A stretch of DNA of 64,000 nt from an uncultured Pelagibacteraceae bacterium (GCA_902541285.1 CACBQD010000001.1:1-64000); one strand, 5' to 3'. Positions 25,993 to 35,136 are shown, numbered from the stretch's first letter. Numbers and translations are program-made. The notes: generated by a model from the sequence alone, not told the origin.

Positions 25993-28074
25993 TCAAGTGT
26001 TTAATTTTCCAGCTATTTTCAAAGCGAATGCGTAGTCAACTGCAATCTCCTCAATTGCTCCATCTCTTCCAGATTTTCCTCCATGACCTGCATTCATTTC
26101 TGTTTTTAATAAAAGTAAATTGTTATCCGTTTTGTAATCCCTTAATTTTGCAGTAAATTTTGCTGGCTCATCAAATAATACCCTGTTATCACTTAGACTT
26201 GTGGTTATCAAAATGTTTGGGTAATCCATCTTTTTAATATTGTTATAAGGTGCATATGAAAATATGTAATCAAAGTGTTCTTTTTTATCTTTAGCATTTC
26301 CAAATTCATCAAATTCGCCGACTGTTAATGGTAACGAATGGTCTAAGTTCGTAGTCAACGAGTCAACGAAAGGAACAGCCATAACAATGCCCAAAAATAA
26401 ATCAGGAGCTTGGTTAACAACGGCTCCCATTAAAAGACCTCCAGCAGATCCACCCATTCCAATAATATTACCTTTAGACGTAAACTTTTTTTCAATTAAA
26501 AATTTTGCAGAAGCAATGTAATCTTCAAAAGTATTTTTCTTGTTTAATAACTTTCCTTCTTTCCACCATTTCATTCCTTTTTCCATACCGCCTCTAATAT
26601 GAGAAGTTACCCATATAATATCTCGCTCTATTAAACTTATTCTGGTTGAAGAAAAACTTGGTGACATAGAACTACCATAAGATCCATACCCATATAATAA
26701 TAATTTTGCAGATCCATCTAATTTAGTTTTTTTATGTCTTGTTATAGTTATAGGAACCATTCTTCCGTCGTGAGAGGTACACTCTAATCTTTCAACTATG
26801 TAGTCATCAGAATTATGGCCACTAGGAATCTCTTGTTCTTTAACTAATTTTTTCTCTTTTGTTTTAAGATTGTATAGGTAAGTCCTTCCAGGAGTTTTTG
26901 GTGATGAATATGATAAATAAACGGTATCAGTATTTCTATCTCTTTGGGTTAACGACACACCAGGAACAATAACTTTTTCATCTGAAAAAAATATTTCTTC
27001 TTCTTCATCATTTTTTGGATTTCTTAATATTAATTTTGATAAAGCATTAGAAGTTTCAGATCTTATAATCCAATCATTTAAAAAAATTAATCCTCCAATT
27101 AAAACCTCTTCTCGTGCAGGTATAAATGTTTCCCACTCCTTTTTTTCTAAATCATTTGTCTTTTCGATCTTAAAATCTTCTGCATCTTCATTTGTATGTT
27201 TATAGAAATTACCATTCCATGAATTAACAGAATATATTATCCCTCTTTTTCTTTTATCAATTAATTTTGGTTTTGGAATTATTTCATCTGCTTTAAAATA
27301 ATACTGTTCGGACGTATTATGATCAGATGACGTAATAAAAAAATACTTTTCGTCAGAGCTAAGACCTATTCCTACAGTAAATGCTTCACTTTCTTCTTTA
27401 AATATAAGAATATCTTTACTAGTAGGAGTTCCAATTTCATGCCTGTAAATTTCTCTTGGTCTGTGATTGTCATCAAGCTTAGAGTAAAAAATATATTTGT
27501 CATCTAAGCTAAATGTTATTCCACCACTTGTATTTTCAATTTTTTCACCAACTTGCTCTCGACTTTTAATATCTCTTATATGTATGGTGTAATATTCAGA
27601 TCCTTTTAAATCTAATGAATAAGCTAGTAATTTATCATTATAGCTAACTTCTAAGTCTCCAAGCCCAAAATATTCTGTTTTAAGTTTTGCTTTTTCTAAA
27701 TCACCATTCCAAATTTCTTCTATTTCATCAGAATCAATTTTTTTTCTTAACTTTATAGAATAATTTCCTTTTGTTGTTGTTTTTGTCCAATAACTATATC
27801 TTACATCTTTGAATGGAAGAGACTCATCATCAAGTTTAATTCTTCCTTTAATCTCATCGAATAAAACTTTTTGAATTTCTTTTGTATCTGACATTTGATG
27901 ACTAAAATAATCATTTTCATCTTCAAGATATTTTCTCACCTCTGGCAATAATTTTGAACTATCTTTCAATACTTCAAGTATATTTTCTTGATGTATCCAA
28001 CTATAATCGTCTTCCCAAGTTACGTTGTGACAAGATTTTAATTCTGGTTTTTTTTTAAGCTGTGGTATTTTCAT
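25993..28074 (-). CDS. ptrB: S9 prolyl oligopeptidase family (oligopeptidase B)
   Basis: 693 residues, the oligopeptidase B size. A beta-propeller covers about residues 60-400 and the C-terminal catalytic domain follows. GMGGSAGGLLMGAV holds the nucleophile serine, NAGHGGKSGRDG the catalytic histidine (H664), and the aspartate is in SLSDNRVLFDEP. LLYGYGSYGSSMSPSFS and WVTSHIRGGMEKGMKWW are family marks. It cuts short peptides, usually after basic residues, in the cytoplasm or periplasm; no signal peptide is present. Confidence 0.92.
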   Translation of the reverse strand: MKIPQLKKKPELKSCHNVTWEDDYSWIHQENILEVLKDSSKLLPEVRKYLEDENDYFSHQMSDTKEIQKVLFDEIKGRIKLDDESLPFKDVRYSYWTKTTTKGNYSIKLRKKIDSDEIEEIWNGDLEKAKLKTEYFGLGDLEVSYNDKLLAYSLDLKGSEYYTIHIRDIKSREQVGEKIENTSGGITFSLDDKYIFYSKLDDNHRPREIYRHEIGTPTSKDILIFKEESEAFTVGIGLSSDEKYFFITSSDHNTSEQYYFKADEIIPKPKLIDKRKRGIIYSVNSWNGNFYKHTNEDAEDFKIEKTNDLEKKEWETFIPAREEVLIGGLIFLNDWIIRSETSNALSKLILRNPKNDEEEEIFFSDEKVIVPGVSLTQRDRNTDTVYLSYSSPKTPGRTYLYNLKTKEKKLVKEQEIPSGHNSDDYIVERLECTSHDGRMVPITITRHKKTKLDGSAKLLLYGYGSYGSSMSPSFSSTRISLIERDIIWVTSHIRGGMEKGMKWWKEGKLLNKKNTFEDYIASAKFLIEKKFTSKGNIIGMGGSAGGLLMGAVVNQAPDLFLGIVMAVPFVDSLTTNLDHSLPLTVGEFDEFGNAKDKKEHFDYIFSYAPYNNIKKMDYPNILITTSLSDNRVLFDEPAKFTAKLRDYKTDNNLLLLKTEMNAGHGGKSGRDGAIEEIAVDYAFALKIAGKLNT

Positions 28075-28091
28075 TTAAATTTAATTAATTT

Positions 28092-28601
28092 ATGAATATT
28101 TTTTTTGCAATACTAATAATCTTTATAATTCTTTATATTTTACTCAATTGGTTTGCCAAAACCTCAACAAAAAAAATATCAAAATTTGTAAGAACATTTA
28201 TTATAATTTCTTCAATATTGTTAGCGGTTATAATGGCATATGCAGGAAGATATATATTTTCCTTACCATTTATGTTGGCTATTTTGCCTTTAATTAAAAC
28301 GAAAGCAGGTATTTCTTTATTTCAGCTATTTAGATTATGGGGACTTTTTAGAGTTTTAAAAAATTCTGGCAGATTTAATTTTAATCAATTTAATCAAAAT
28401 ATGTCATCTCAGAATATGAGTTTAGATGAAGCATATAGAATTTTAAATTTAGATCCCAAAAAAAAATATACAAAAGATGAAGTAATGAATTCTTATAAAA
28501 AAATTATGAAAAAAATTCATCCAGATAGAAGTCCAGAATTAAATAATATTGCTACTTTAGTGAACCAAGCCAAAGACACAGTCTTAAAATCGGTTGTTTA
28601 A
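28092..28601 (+). CDS. Membrane-anchored J-domain protein (Tim14/Pam18-like layout)
   Basis: 169 residues. Two hydrophobic stretches cover about residues 3-21 and 32-75. A C-terminal J-domain follows, starting at SLDEAYRILNLDP, with the HPD motif at residues 143-145 and a short helix IV. J-proteins of this N-in membrane, C-terminal-J type stimulate DnaK at the membrane. The arrangement is that of mitochondrial Tim14/Pam18, whose ancestors are often sought in Alphaproteobacteria. It is divergent from ptrB by 17 bp. Its stop codon overlaps the stop of the next, convergent gene in a TTAA. Confidence 0.85.
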   Translation: MNIFFAILIIFIILYILLNWFAKTSTKKISKFVRTFIIISSILLAVIMAYAGRYIFSLPFMLAILPLIKTKAGISLFQLFRLWGLFRVLKNSGRFNFNQFNQNMSSQNMSLDEAYRILNLDPKKKYTKDEVMNSYKKIMKKIHPDRSPELNNIATLVNQAKDTVLKSVV

Positions 28602-29533
28602 GTATAACTTAGTATTGATTTGTACACTTGTTCGACCTTAATTAAATTTGGATCAATTTCACTTCCATGTGTAATATTGTTAACATTATATCCTTCAGGA
28701 ATAATTCTAATATGATTAGGAGTATAATCCGTATATGCTTTTGGTGAGTCCAATAAAATCACAAGGCTTGGTTTGCCAGATTGTGATGAAATATGTGAAC
28801 CAAATGAATCATTCCCCACATACATATCTGCAGAAGCTATAAAAGGTATTACTTCCGAGATATTTTTGTTACTAAGATCTGTAATATTATCTCCTTCAAC
28901 TTTATCCATTATTTCTTGAGCAATTAATTTTTCATTAGGACCACACAAAATAAAAAAATTAAATTTATTTAGTTTATTTAACTCATTTATTAGATTTGAG
29001 TAATTATCAGTGCCCCATTTTGTTGTTGGACCTGAAGATCCAGCTCCTATTACAATGTTAAATTTTGATTTATCAAAATAAGTTGATATACTTTTAAGTT
29101 TATTTTCATTTATGTGAATTTTTGTGTATGTTTGACATTTCTTTATATTTAATACACTCGCAGTAAACTTTTGTGCTGCGTTGATTAAATGAAGATTTTT
29201 CTTTTTAAATAAAGGATAGTGATAAATATCTTTTATTCCAGCTAACTTACACGCGATGAATATTCTAGGACTTGGATAATAAATAAATATTTTATCAAAA
29301 TTGTATTTTTTTAATTCCGATGAAAAACTAAATATATTTTTAAATTTATTATATTTTTTATCTATTACTATGACTTCTTTAATTTTAGGATCATCCTCTA
29401 ATGCATCCGACAAATTATTGCATAATGTAAAAACTGTTACAGGTCCAAACTTTTCAGATAACTGATGCACATAACTTAGATGTAACAAATTTGCCCCAAG
29501 ACCTATATAGCTAAGATAAACACAAACTTTCAT
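28598..29533 (-). CDS. Glycosyltransferase family 9 (heptosyltransferase-like)
   Basis: 311 residues. The N-terminal Rossmann domain opens with VCVYLSYIGLGANLLHLSYV. The C-terminal domain has NIVIGAGSSGPTTKWGTDNY, then FFILCGPNEKLIAQEI and ADMYVGNDSFGSHISSQSGKP, the donor-binding region of GT9. It likely adds a sugar during lipopolysaccharide core or other surface glycan assembly. It is not beside the lipid A genes here. The acceptor is unknown. Confidence 0.82.
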   Translation of the reverse strand: MKVCVYLSYIGLGANLLHLSYVHQLSEKFGPVTVFTLCNNLSDALEDDPKIKEVIVIDKKYNKFKNIFSFSSELKKYNFDKIFIYYPSPRIFIACKLAGIKDIYHYPLFKKKNLHLINAAQKFTASVLNIKKCQTYTKIHINENKLKSISTYFDKSKFNIVIGAGSSGPTTKWGTDNYSNLINELNKLNKFNFFILCGPNEKLIAQEIMDKVEGDNITDLSNKNISEVIPFIASADMYVGNDSFGSHISSQSGKPSLVILLDSPKAYTDYTPNHIRIIPEGYNVNNITHGSEIDPNLIKVEQVYKSILSYT

Positions 29534-29606
29534 AAGTATTTAGAATATATTTTTTTATTATTTTTTTCTTAAATCTATTCTATAATTATAGTCATATAAT
29601 TAAGTT

Positions 29607-30485
29607 ATGATTAATGGAATATATGCAGCTACATTGTCAGTATTAGATAAAAATCTGGCGTTAAATAGTGAAAAAACTATTAAATATGCTGAAAATCTAA
29701 TCGACAAAGGTTGCCATGGAGTAGTTTTTTTTGGAAGTACTGGACAATCACAACTCATATCTCTTTCGGAAAAAATTCAATTAATCAATTTGTTACCAAA
29801 AAGTAATTATAGGGACAAATTTATAATTGGAACCGGTCTTAATTCGCTAGTTGATAATATTAATTTGATAAAAATAGCCAAATCAAATGGGTTTAATAAA
29901 TTTCTAATTATGCCTCCTGCCTATTATAAGTATAGCGATCACGATGTGATTAATTTTTACTCAAGAATAATAGATGAAATTAATGAATGTAAAATAATTT
30001 TATATAATTTCGAAAAACTCTCAGGATATAAATTTAGTATTGATTGTGTTGAAGAGCTAGTAAAAAAATTTCCAAGTCAAATAGTTGGAGTAAAAGACAG
30101 TTCTTATAATTTGTATGAAAATTTGAAAATAGATAATTTTTCAGTAATGCCAGGTTCAGAGTCAAAATTATTGAAAGGACTTGAACTAGGTTGCTCTGGA
30201 ATAATTACAGCAACAACAAATGTTACTTCAGTTTTAGCAAGAGATGTTTACGATAAATTTCAAAATGGATCAGATCAATCTTCAAACGAAAAGTTGTGTT
30301 TAGTAAGAAGCATTTTCGATAAATTTAATTTAATCTCTGGATTACATACTTTTATGGCGCAAATTGATCAGGACTACCAGAATTTAATTCCACCATTAAA
30401 GTTATTAAATGAAAACGAAAAAAAAATATTTTTTGATGAACTTCAAAAGCTTGATTTTGACTTTAAGCACTTAAAAGCAGCATAA
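29607..30485 (+). CDS. DapA/NanA-family aldolase (dihydrodipicolinate synthase-like)
   Basis: 292 residues, TIM-barrel class I aldolase. Schiff-base lysine in VGVKDSS (about residue 160), the partner tyrosine in LYNFEKLSGYKF and the GSTGQSQLISLSEK loop are visible. True DapA has GTTGE here, while this protein has GSTGQ, so it may be a keto-acid or N-acetylneuraminate-type aldolase instead of the lysine enzyme. Its stop shares one base with the cyclopropane synthase start, so the two are co-expressed. Confidence 0.78.
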   Translation: MINGIYAATLSVLDKNLALNSEKTIKYAENLIDKGCHGVVFFGSTGQSQLISLSEKIQLINLLPKSNYRDKFIIGTGLNSLVDNINLIKIAKSNGFNKFLIMPPAYYKYSDHDVINFYSRIIDEINECKIILYNFEKLSGYKFSIDCVEELVKKFPSQIVGVKDSSYNLYENLKIDNFSVMPGSESKLLKGLELGCSGIITATTNVTSVLARDVYDKFQNGSDQSSNEKLCLVRSIFDKFNLISGLHTFMAQIDQDYQNLIPPLKLLNENEKKIFFDELQKLDFDFKHLKAA

Positions 30486-31672
30486 TGAAACTTATAAATT
30501 TTTTAAATGATTTATTCAAAGAAGATGGCTTTATCTTAATAGATTATAATTCTAACAGATATGTTATAGGAAAGCCTTTGAAAGAAATTCCTATAGAATT
30601 ACAATTGCTAGACAAAAGTTTGCATAAAAAATTACTTTTCCATCCTGATTTATATTTTGGCGAAGCATATACCAATGGCTCTTTAAGATTAAAAAATGGA
30701 ACCTTGACGGAATTTCTTGATATAGCTTTTAAAAATATTGGAAGAGCAGATATTAATATATATGGAAAGATATTAAATAAAATAAAGGGAACTTTAAAAT
30801 ATTTAACAAGTTTTAATAAAATTGTTAAATCTAAACAAAATGTTGCACACCATTATGATATTTCAGAAAAATTATATGATTTGTTTCTTGATAAAAAAAG
30901 ACAATATTCATGTGCATACTTCAAAAATGAGAATGATAGCTTGGAAACTGCTCAAGAAAATAAAATTGATCACATAATTAAAAAACTTCATATACAACCT
31001 AACCAAAAAGTTTTAGATATTGGATCTGGTTGGGGAACACTTGCAATTGACATTGCAAAAAAAACAAAAGCTTCAGTTACCGGAATTACACTCTCAGAAA
31101 ATCAATTAAAATATAGCCAAGAAAAAGCCAAAGAATTAAATTTAGATAATCAAGTTGAATTTAAATTAATAGATTACAGACAATTGAATGAAAAATTTGA
31201 TAGGATAGTTAGTGTTGGAATGTTTGAACATGTTGGAAAAAAATTCTATGAAACCTATTTTAATAGAGTGTCTCAAATGTTAAAAAAGGATGGAGTAGCT
31301 TTGATACACACAATTGGATCAAATCTACCACCTAGAGACCCACAGCCTTGGATAACAAAATATATATTTCCTGGTGGATATACCCCTAGTTTAAGCGAAA
31401 TAGCGAGGCCAATAGAGGATTCTGGACTTATAGCTACAGATATAGAGATTTTAAGGATGCACTATGCTCACACATTAAGAAATTGGAAAGAAAGATTTCT
31501 ATCAAAAAAAGATCAAGTTTTAGAAATGTTTGATGAAAAATTTTTAAGGATGTGGGAATTTTATCTTACAAGTTGTGAAATGGCTTTTAAATGGGGAGAT
31601 CAAGTTGTATTTCAACTTCAGCTAACTAAAGATATTAGATCTGTACCTAATACTAGAGACTATATTTATTAA
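30485..31672 (+). CDS. cfa: Cyclopropane-fatty-acyl-phospholipid synthase
   Basis: 395 residues. It transfers a methylene from S-adenosylmethionine to unsaturated phospholipid chains, making them more resistant to stress. An N-terminal lipid-binding region precedes HHYDISEKLYDLFLDKKRQY, SCAYF, the SAM loop VLDIGSGWGTLAIDIA, and VGMFEHVGKKFYETYF. The catalytic cysteine and glutamate of the family are in SCAYF and in SVGMFEHVG. It is translationally coupled to the upstream aldolase, an unusual pairing. Confidence 0.93.
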   Translation: MKLINFLNDLFKEDGFILIDYNSNRYVIGKPLKEIPIELQLLDKSLHKKLLFHPDLYFGEAYTNGSLRLKNGTLTEFLDIAFKNIGRADINIYGKILNKIKGTLKYLTSFNKIVKSKQNVAHHYDISEKLYDLFLDKKRQYSCAYFKNENDSLETAQENKIDHIIKKLHIQPNQKVLDIGSGWGTLAIDIAKKTKASVTGITLSENQLKYSQEKAKELNLDNQVEFKLIDYRQLNEKFDRIVSVGMFEHVGKKFYETYFNRVSQMLKKDGVALIHTIGSNLPPRDPQPWITKYIFPGGYTPSLSEIARPIEDSGLIATDIEILRMHYAHTLRNWKERFLSKKDQVLEMFDEKFLRMWEFYLTSCEMAFKWGDQVVFQLQLTKDIRSVPNTRDYIY

Positions 31673-31701
31673 AAATTAGCTGATAAAGCTGTATTTCTTA
31701 A

Positions 31702-32880
31702 ATGAAAAAAAAGAAAAAAAAACCTAAAAAAAAAAATTTAAAAACAAAGGTTAAAAAATCAAAAAATAAATCCAAGTCAAAAATAAAGAAAAAAATACCA
31801 AAATTAAAAAAAAAAATAACAAAAAGATTAAATCGAAGAAAAAAAATAAAAAAAGTTAAGTTAAAGACAAGTACTGAAAAGGGTATTATTTCAAGAACGG
31901 TCAGACTTGAGGAAGATTTAAAAAATAAGTTTTCTTTCAAATTTAGTTTTAATTTATTAGCAATTGATAAATTAATACAAAAATTTTTTCAAAGTATAGA
32001 ATTTAAATTAATTCGTTTTAAAGAAATAAGAGCTGAGGAAAAAAGGCAAATTAAACTTGAGAAAATTGAGCAAGCAGAAAAGGAAAAAATCGAAATTGAA
32101 AAACAGAAGAAAGTAGATGAGTTAGCTTTTTTAAAAGAAAAAGAAATCCAGTTAAAACAAGAACAAAAATTAGAAAGAGAAAGAGCAAAAGATATAAAAT
32201 TATTCTTAAGAAAAGAACAGGCTATACTAAGAAAAGAGCAGGCGGAGAGACAAAAGAAATTTTTACAAGAATTAAAATTAGAAAAGCAAATAGAAAAGTT
32301 TAGAATAAGAGAGGTAAAAGAATTAGAACAACTAGAAAAATTAGCGTTAAGAGAAAAGAGAGAGGATTATTCAGGATTACAAGAGCGTATCGAAAAACTA
32401 AAATTAAAATATCAACAAATAAGAGATCAGAAAATAAGAGAACGAGTTGAAGCCTTAGGCATAGAAACACAAGAAGGAGACGATAGAGCAAAATTACTTC
32501 AAAGAGAAAGGGAGTATACTTTAGCTAGGCAAAAAATTGAGTTTGCACTTGAAAGCTTTTACAGAAGTGCGAATAGTTTAGTTTTTCAACTTAATAAAAG
32601 ATATATAACTAAACATATGTCTATCTTGAGATGCATAGACAGAAGATTCGAAACTGGAGAGATATTTATAAAATGGGATGAGACAATTGACGATGAGTGG
32701 TTAATACTAATTTATATTAAAAATAATTCTCCAGATGAAGGTATAGTCATTGAAGACAAAACAAATGAAGAAAAAAATATTTCACATGAATTTAAACCAA
32801 GTGAAATTTTTAAAGCCTCAGATTTAATGGTAGATTCATTAACCCAGCTGATTGCAAAAAAAAGATCTAAGAACAATTAA
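31702..32880 (+). CDS. Lysine-rich coiled-coil protein of unknown function
   Basis: 392 residues; I do not recognise it. The first 60 residues are about half lysine. Residues about 100-265 form a long charged helix region rich in K, E, Q, R and L (EKIEQAEKEKIEIEKQKKVD) that should be a coiled coil. The last ~120 residues look globular, with a repeat-free mix (RCIDRRFETGEIFIKWDETI) and two beta strands. There is no signal or membrane helix. A basic tail suggests nucleic acid, ribosome or membrane binding. It starts 29 bp after cfa and its stop overlaps the TPR-protein stop on the other strand. Confidence 0.75.
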   Translation: MKKKKKKPKKKNLKTKVKKSKNKSKSKIKKKIPKLKKKITKRLNRRKKIKKVKLKTSTEKGIISRTVRLEEDLKNKFSFKFSFNLLAIDKLIQKFFQSIEFKLIRFKEIRAEEKRQIKLEKIEQAEKEKIEIEKQKKVDELAFLKEKEIQLKQEQKLERERAKDIKLFLRKEQAILRKEQAERQKKFLQELKLEKQIEKFRIREVKELEQLEKLALREKREDYSGLQERIEKLKLKYQQIRDQKIRERVEALGIETQEGDDRAKLLQREREYTLARQKIEFALESFYRSANSLVFQLNKRYITKHMSILRCIDRRFETGEIFIKWDETIDDEWLILIYIKNNSPDEGIVIEDKTNEEKNISHEFKPSEIFKASDLMVDSLTQLIAKKRSKNN

Positions 32881-33425
32881 ATTTGTTGGTCTTTGATAAT
32901 TTCTTCTATTAATTTTATATTTTCTCCACTTTTGATTAATGGATAAATAGATTTTGCTTTTCTCAAGTCATCAACTGCTTTTTCATATTCCTTTAAGCTT
33001 AAGTATATTTGCGCTCGTCCTGATAATGCTCCAAAATGTCTTGGCTCTAGATCTAAAACTTTTTCAATATCATCTAACGATTTCTCATAATCCCCCAATA
33101 TAAATAGTAATGTTGCTCTCTTATTCCAACCCTCTGCCCATTTTGGGTCCTCATTAATCACATCTGTAAATAGTTTTAATGCCATTCTATACTGCTGATG
33201 GTACATGGAATAAGTTCCGTTCTCTAATTTGTTCGTCAGATAATCATTGTTTGGGTGTCTTGTCCATTTATTCCAAATTTGATCTTCTAGCTTTTCTGCT
33301 TGTTGTAAATTTTTTGCATTAAGCAATTCTTTAAATAATATATTTAAATTGTCTGAATACACATTATTTGTACTTACAAATAAAAATATAATTATAAAAC
33401 TTACATATTTTTTAATCACTGACAT
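32877..33425 (-). CDS. Secreted TPR-repeat protein
   Basis: 182 residues. A signal peptide (residues 1-24, ending NVYS) is followed by about three tetratricopeptide units, e.g. WAEGWNKRATLLFILGDYEKSL and HFGALSGRAQIYLSLKEYEKAV. TPR proteins are protein-protein scaffolds in the periplasm; a specific role cannot be read. Its start overlaps the end of the fatty-acyl regulator gene by 14 bases, so it probably shares that transcript. Confidence 0.82.
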   Translation of the reverse strand: MSVIKKYVSFIIIFLFVSTNNVYSDNLNILFKELLNAKNLQQAEKLEDQIWNKWTRHPNNDYLTNKLENGTYSMYHQQYRMALKLFTDVINEDPKWAEGWNKRATLLFILGDYEKSLDDIEKVLDLEPRHFGALSGRAQIYLSLKEYEKAVDDLRKAKSIYPLIKSGENIKLIEEIIKDQQI

Positions 33426-34836
33426 ATACAGATACTCCTCTAGAATTAATGTCTACATCAAATTTTTTATGCAATGGTGGAAAAGCTCTTTGAGAACAAT
33501 CCAGTCTATCACAAGTTCTACATGAAACCCCTACAGGTATCTCTGATTTTTTATCATTCAAATCTAAGTTTTCCGTATAAACAAAATCTCTTGCATATTT
33601 GGCTTCACATCCAAGTCCAATAGATAACATACTTTTTTTTTGTCCATATCTTCCTATACCTTTTTCAACAGTTCTTGCTATACATACATACTTTTCGCCA
33701 TTAGTCATTTTACTTACTGCGGCCTGTATAACACCAGGTCTAGAAAAAGCCGAATATACATTCCATCGAGGACAAGCACCACCATAACGTGGTATTTCTA
33801 TACCTGACAATGAAAATCTTTTTGAAATGTTACCAGCGACATCAACTCTCAAAAAATGAAAAGGAACCCCAGGTAATTTAGGATCATTCAAACATGTGAC
33901 CCTATGTGTGACTTGTTCGAATGAAGTTGCAAAAGTATTTTGCAATAACTCTAAATCATATTTAAGTTTTTTACATTCAGAATGAAATAATTTGTAGGGC
34001 ATTAAAATTGCTGCACCACAATAGTTTAATAAAGCAACTTTTGTTAATTTTTTCGACTCTTCATTTGGATAATTAAAAGTATCAAGATAAGAATTTATTA
34101 TATCACTTGCTCCCTCTTGTACAATTTGAGCTGCTGCATGTAATTTCTTTGTTTCCAAAGATAAATAATCAGACAATAGTAACTTTCTATTTTTGTTATC
34201 ATAAATTTTTGAGAATGGTTTTCCTTCCTCAGGAATTATATCTTGCACTTCAATTTTATACTCTGATTTTAAATAATCACATAAAGCAATATATCTTGTT
34301 CTATTATTTTGTTTTATTTGTTCAAAGATTTGATTTGCAAATTCCTCTAGTTTTGGAAAAAAATTTCTATTTTCTTGCAAAAAATCTGAAATTACTTCTC
34401 CGGGAAATGAGTTTTTTCTATTATCTACAATTTTTCCTGAAAGTTTTTCAATTTTGTTAACTAATTCATGATCTTTTTTTTTCAAAATGTCTCCTAATCT
34501 TATAAGAGCTTTACCAATTTTTGGATTACTATTTGCAAGATCTTTAACTTCTGGACCAACTATATCCAAATCTTCAAAAAGTTGATCATCAAGTAATTCT
34601 GAAATTGTGTTGACCATATTGATATCTGATTTATTTGTTAGATCGCTAATGTTGATTCTTAACTCCTCACAAATTTTTAAAAGCAACTCCCCGTCAATTT
34701 TTCTCTTACCCCCCTCGATTAAAGCTAAATAACTTGGTGAAATGTTAAGTTGTGAGGCTAGTTTGTTTGCTTGCATACCTAGCTGCCTTCTAAAAGCTTT
34801 TATTTTTGGACCAATGTTTAATTCTACTTGACTCAT
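33412..34836 (-). CDS. Short-chain fatty acyl transcriptional regulator (RamB/ScfR family, XRE-type)
   Basis: 474 residues. An N-terminal Xre helix-turn-helix (about residues 9-66: LGMQANKLASQLNISPSYLALIEGGKRKI) is followed by an IrrE/ImmA-like zone, and a C-terminal DUF2083-type domain with CRTCDRLDCSQRAFPPL. In Corynebacterium, RamB of this family represses aceA and other acetate genes; relatives sense short-chain acyl compounds. Here it is divergent from isocitrate lyase across a repeat-rich control region, so it is the obvious regulator of aceA and of itself. Confidence 0.88.
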   Translation of the reverse strand: MSQVELNIGPKIKAFRRQLGMQANKLASQLNISPSYLALIEGGKRKIDGELLLKICEELRINISDLTNKSDINMVNTISELLDDQLFEDLDIVGPEVKDLANSNPKIGKALIRLGDILKKKDHELVNKIEKLSGKIVDNRKNSFPGEVISDFLQENRNFFPKLEEFANQIFEQIKQNNRTRYIALCDYLKSEYKIEVQDIIPEEGKPFSKIYDNKNRKLLLSDYLSLETKKLHAAAQIVQEGASDIINSYLDTFNYPNEESKKLTKVALLNYCGAAILMPYKLFHSECKKLKYDLELLQNTFATSFEQVTHRVTCLNDPKLPGVPFHFLRVDVAGNISKRFSLSGIEIPRYGGACPRWNVYSAFSRPGVIQAAVSKMTNGEKYVCIARTVEKGIGRYGQKKSMLSIGLGCEAKYARDFVYTENLDLNDKKSEIPVGVSCRTCDRLDCSQRAFPPLHKKFDVDINSRGVSVYVSD

Positions 34837-34842
34837 TTACTA

Positions 34843-34932
34843 TTTGTAAACTTTGTAAATTATTATTTACAAAAAATTTATTGTATTTACTGGACTTTTA
34901 ACATTTTTTGTAGATTTTGTAAATATTGTAAA
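34843..34932. promoter_or_regulatory. Operator array of TTTGTAAA repeats between regulator and aceA
   Basis: Four direct copies of TTTGTAAA or ATTGTAAA form two pairs, each spaced exactly 9 bp: 34843-34850 with 34852-34859, and 34916-34923 with 34925-34932. One inverted TTTACAAA lies between (34866-34873). One pair lies seven bases before the regulator start, the other over the likely aceA-side promoter (a TATAAA at 34934-34939). TTTGTAAA resembles the RamB box (AAAACTTTGCAAA type). A regulator bound at both pairs would control both directions. Confidence 0.6.
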
Positions 34933-34945
34933 TTATAAAGTTTAC

Positions 34946-35107
34946 ATGGACAAAAATACTATAAAAAACATTGAAACTAGTTCTCAAACCACAAATCACC
35001 AAGAGCACCAAGAGCATAGAAGCAGAGGGGTTTATTTAAGAGATGACCACTGTGATTGGGGATCAAGTGGAATGAATGAGTTTACAGAAGAATATAAAGA
35101 AAAGTAA
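34946..35107 (+). CDS. Small ORF of 53 residues before aceA
   Basis: ATG to TAA with no interruption. It is hydrophilic, with a histidine/glutamine-rich N-terminus ([11 protein letters not shown]) and an acidic end ([20 protein letters not shown]). No signal or membrane segment. No clear ribosome site precedes the ATG, but the TATAAA at 34934-34939 would put transcription close to the ATG, so a leaderless transcript is possible. It lies in the control region of aceA and could be a short protein, a leader peptide, or untranslated. I do not recognise it. Confidence 0.5.
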   Translation: MDKNTIKNIETSSQTTNHQEHQEHRSRGVYLRDDHCDWGSSGMNEFTEEYKEK

Positions 35108-35136
35108 AAAGAATTAGTTTTTTTAAAGGGGGAATA

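Noticed and set aside
31698..31940. A minus-strand ORF of almost pure phenylalanine
   Set aside because: It is the mirror of the poly-lysine tract of the coiled-coil gene.
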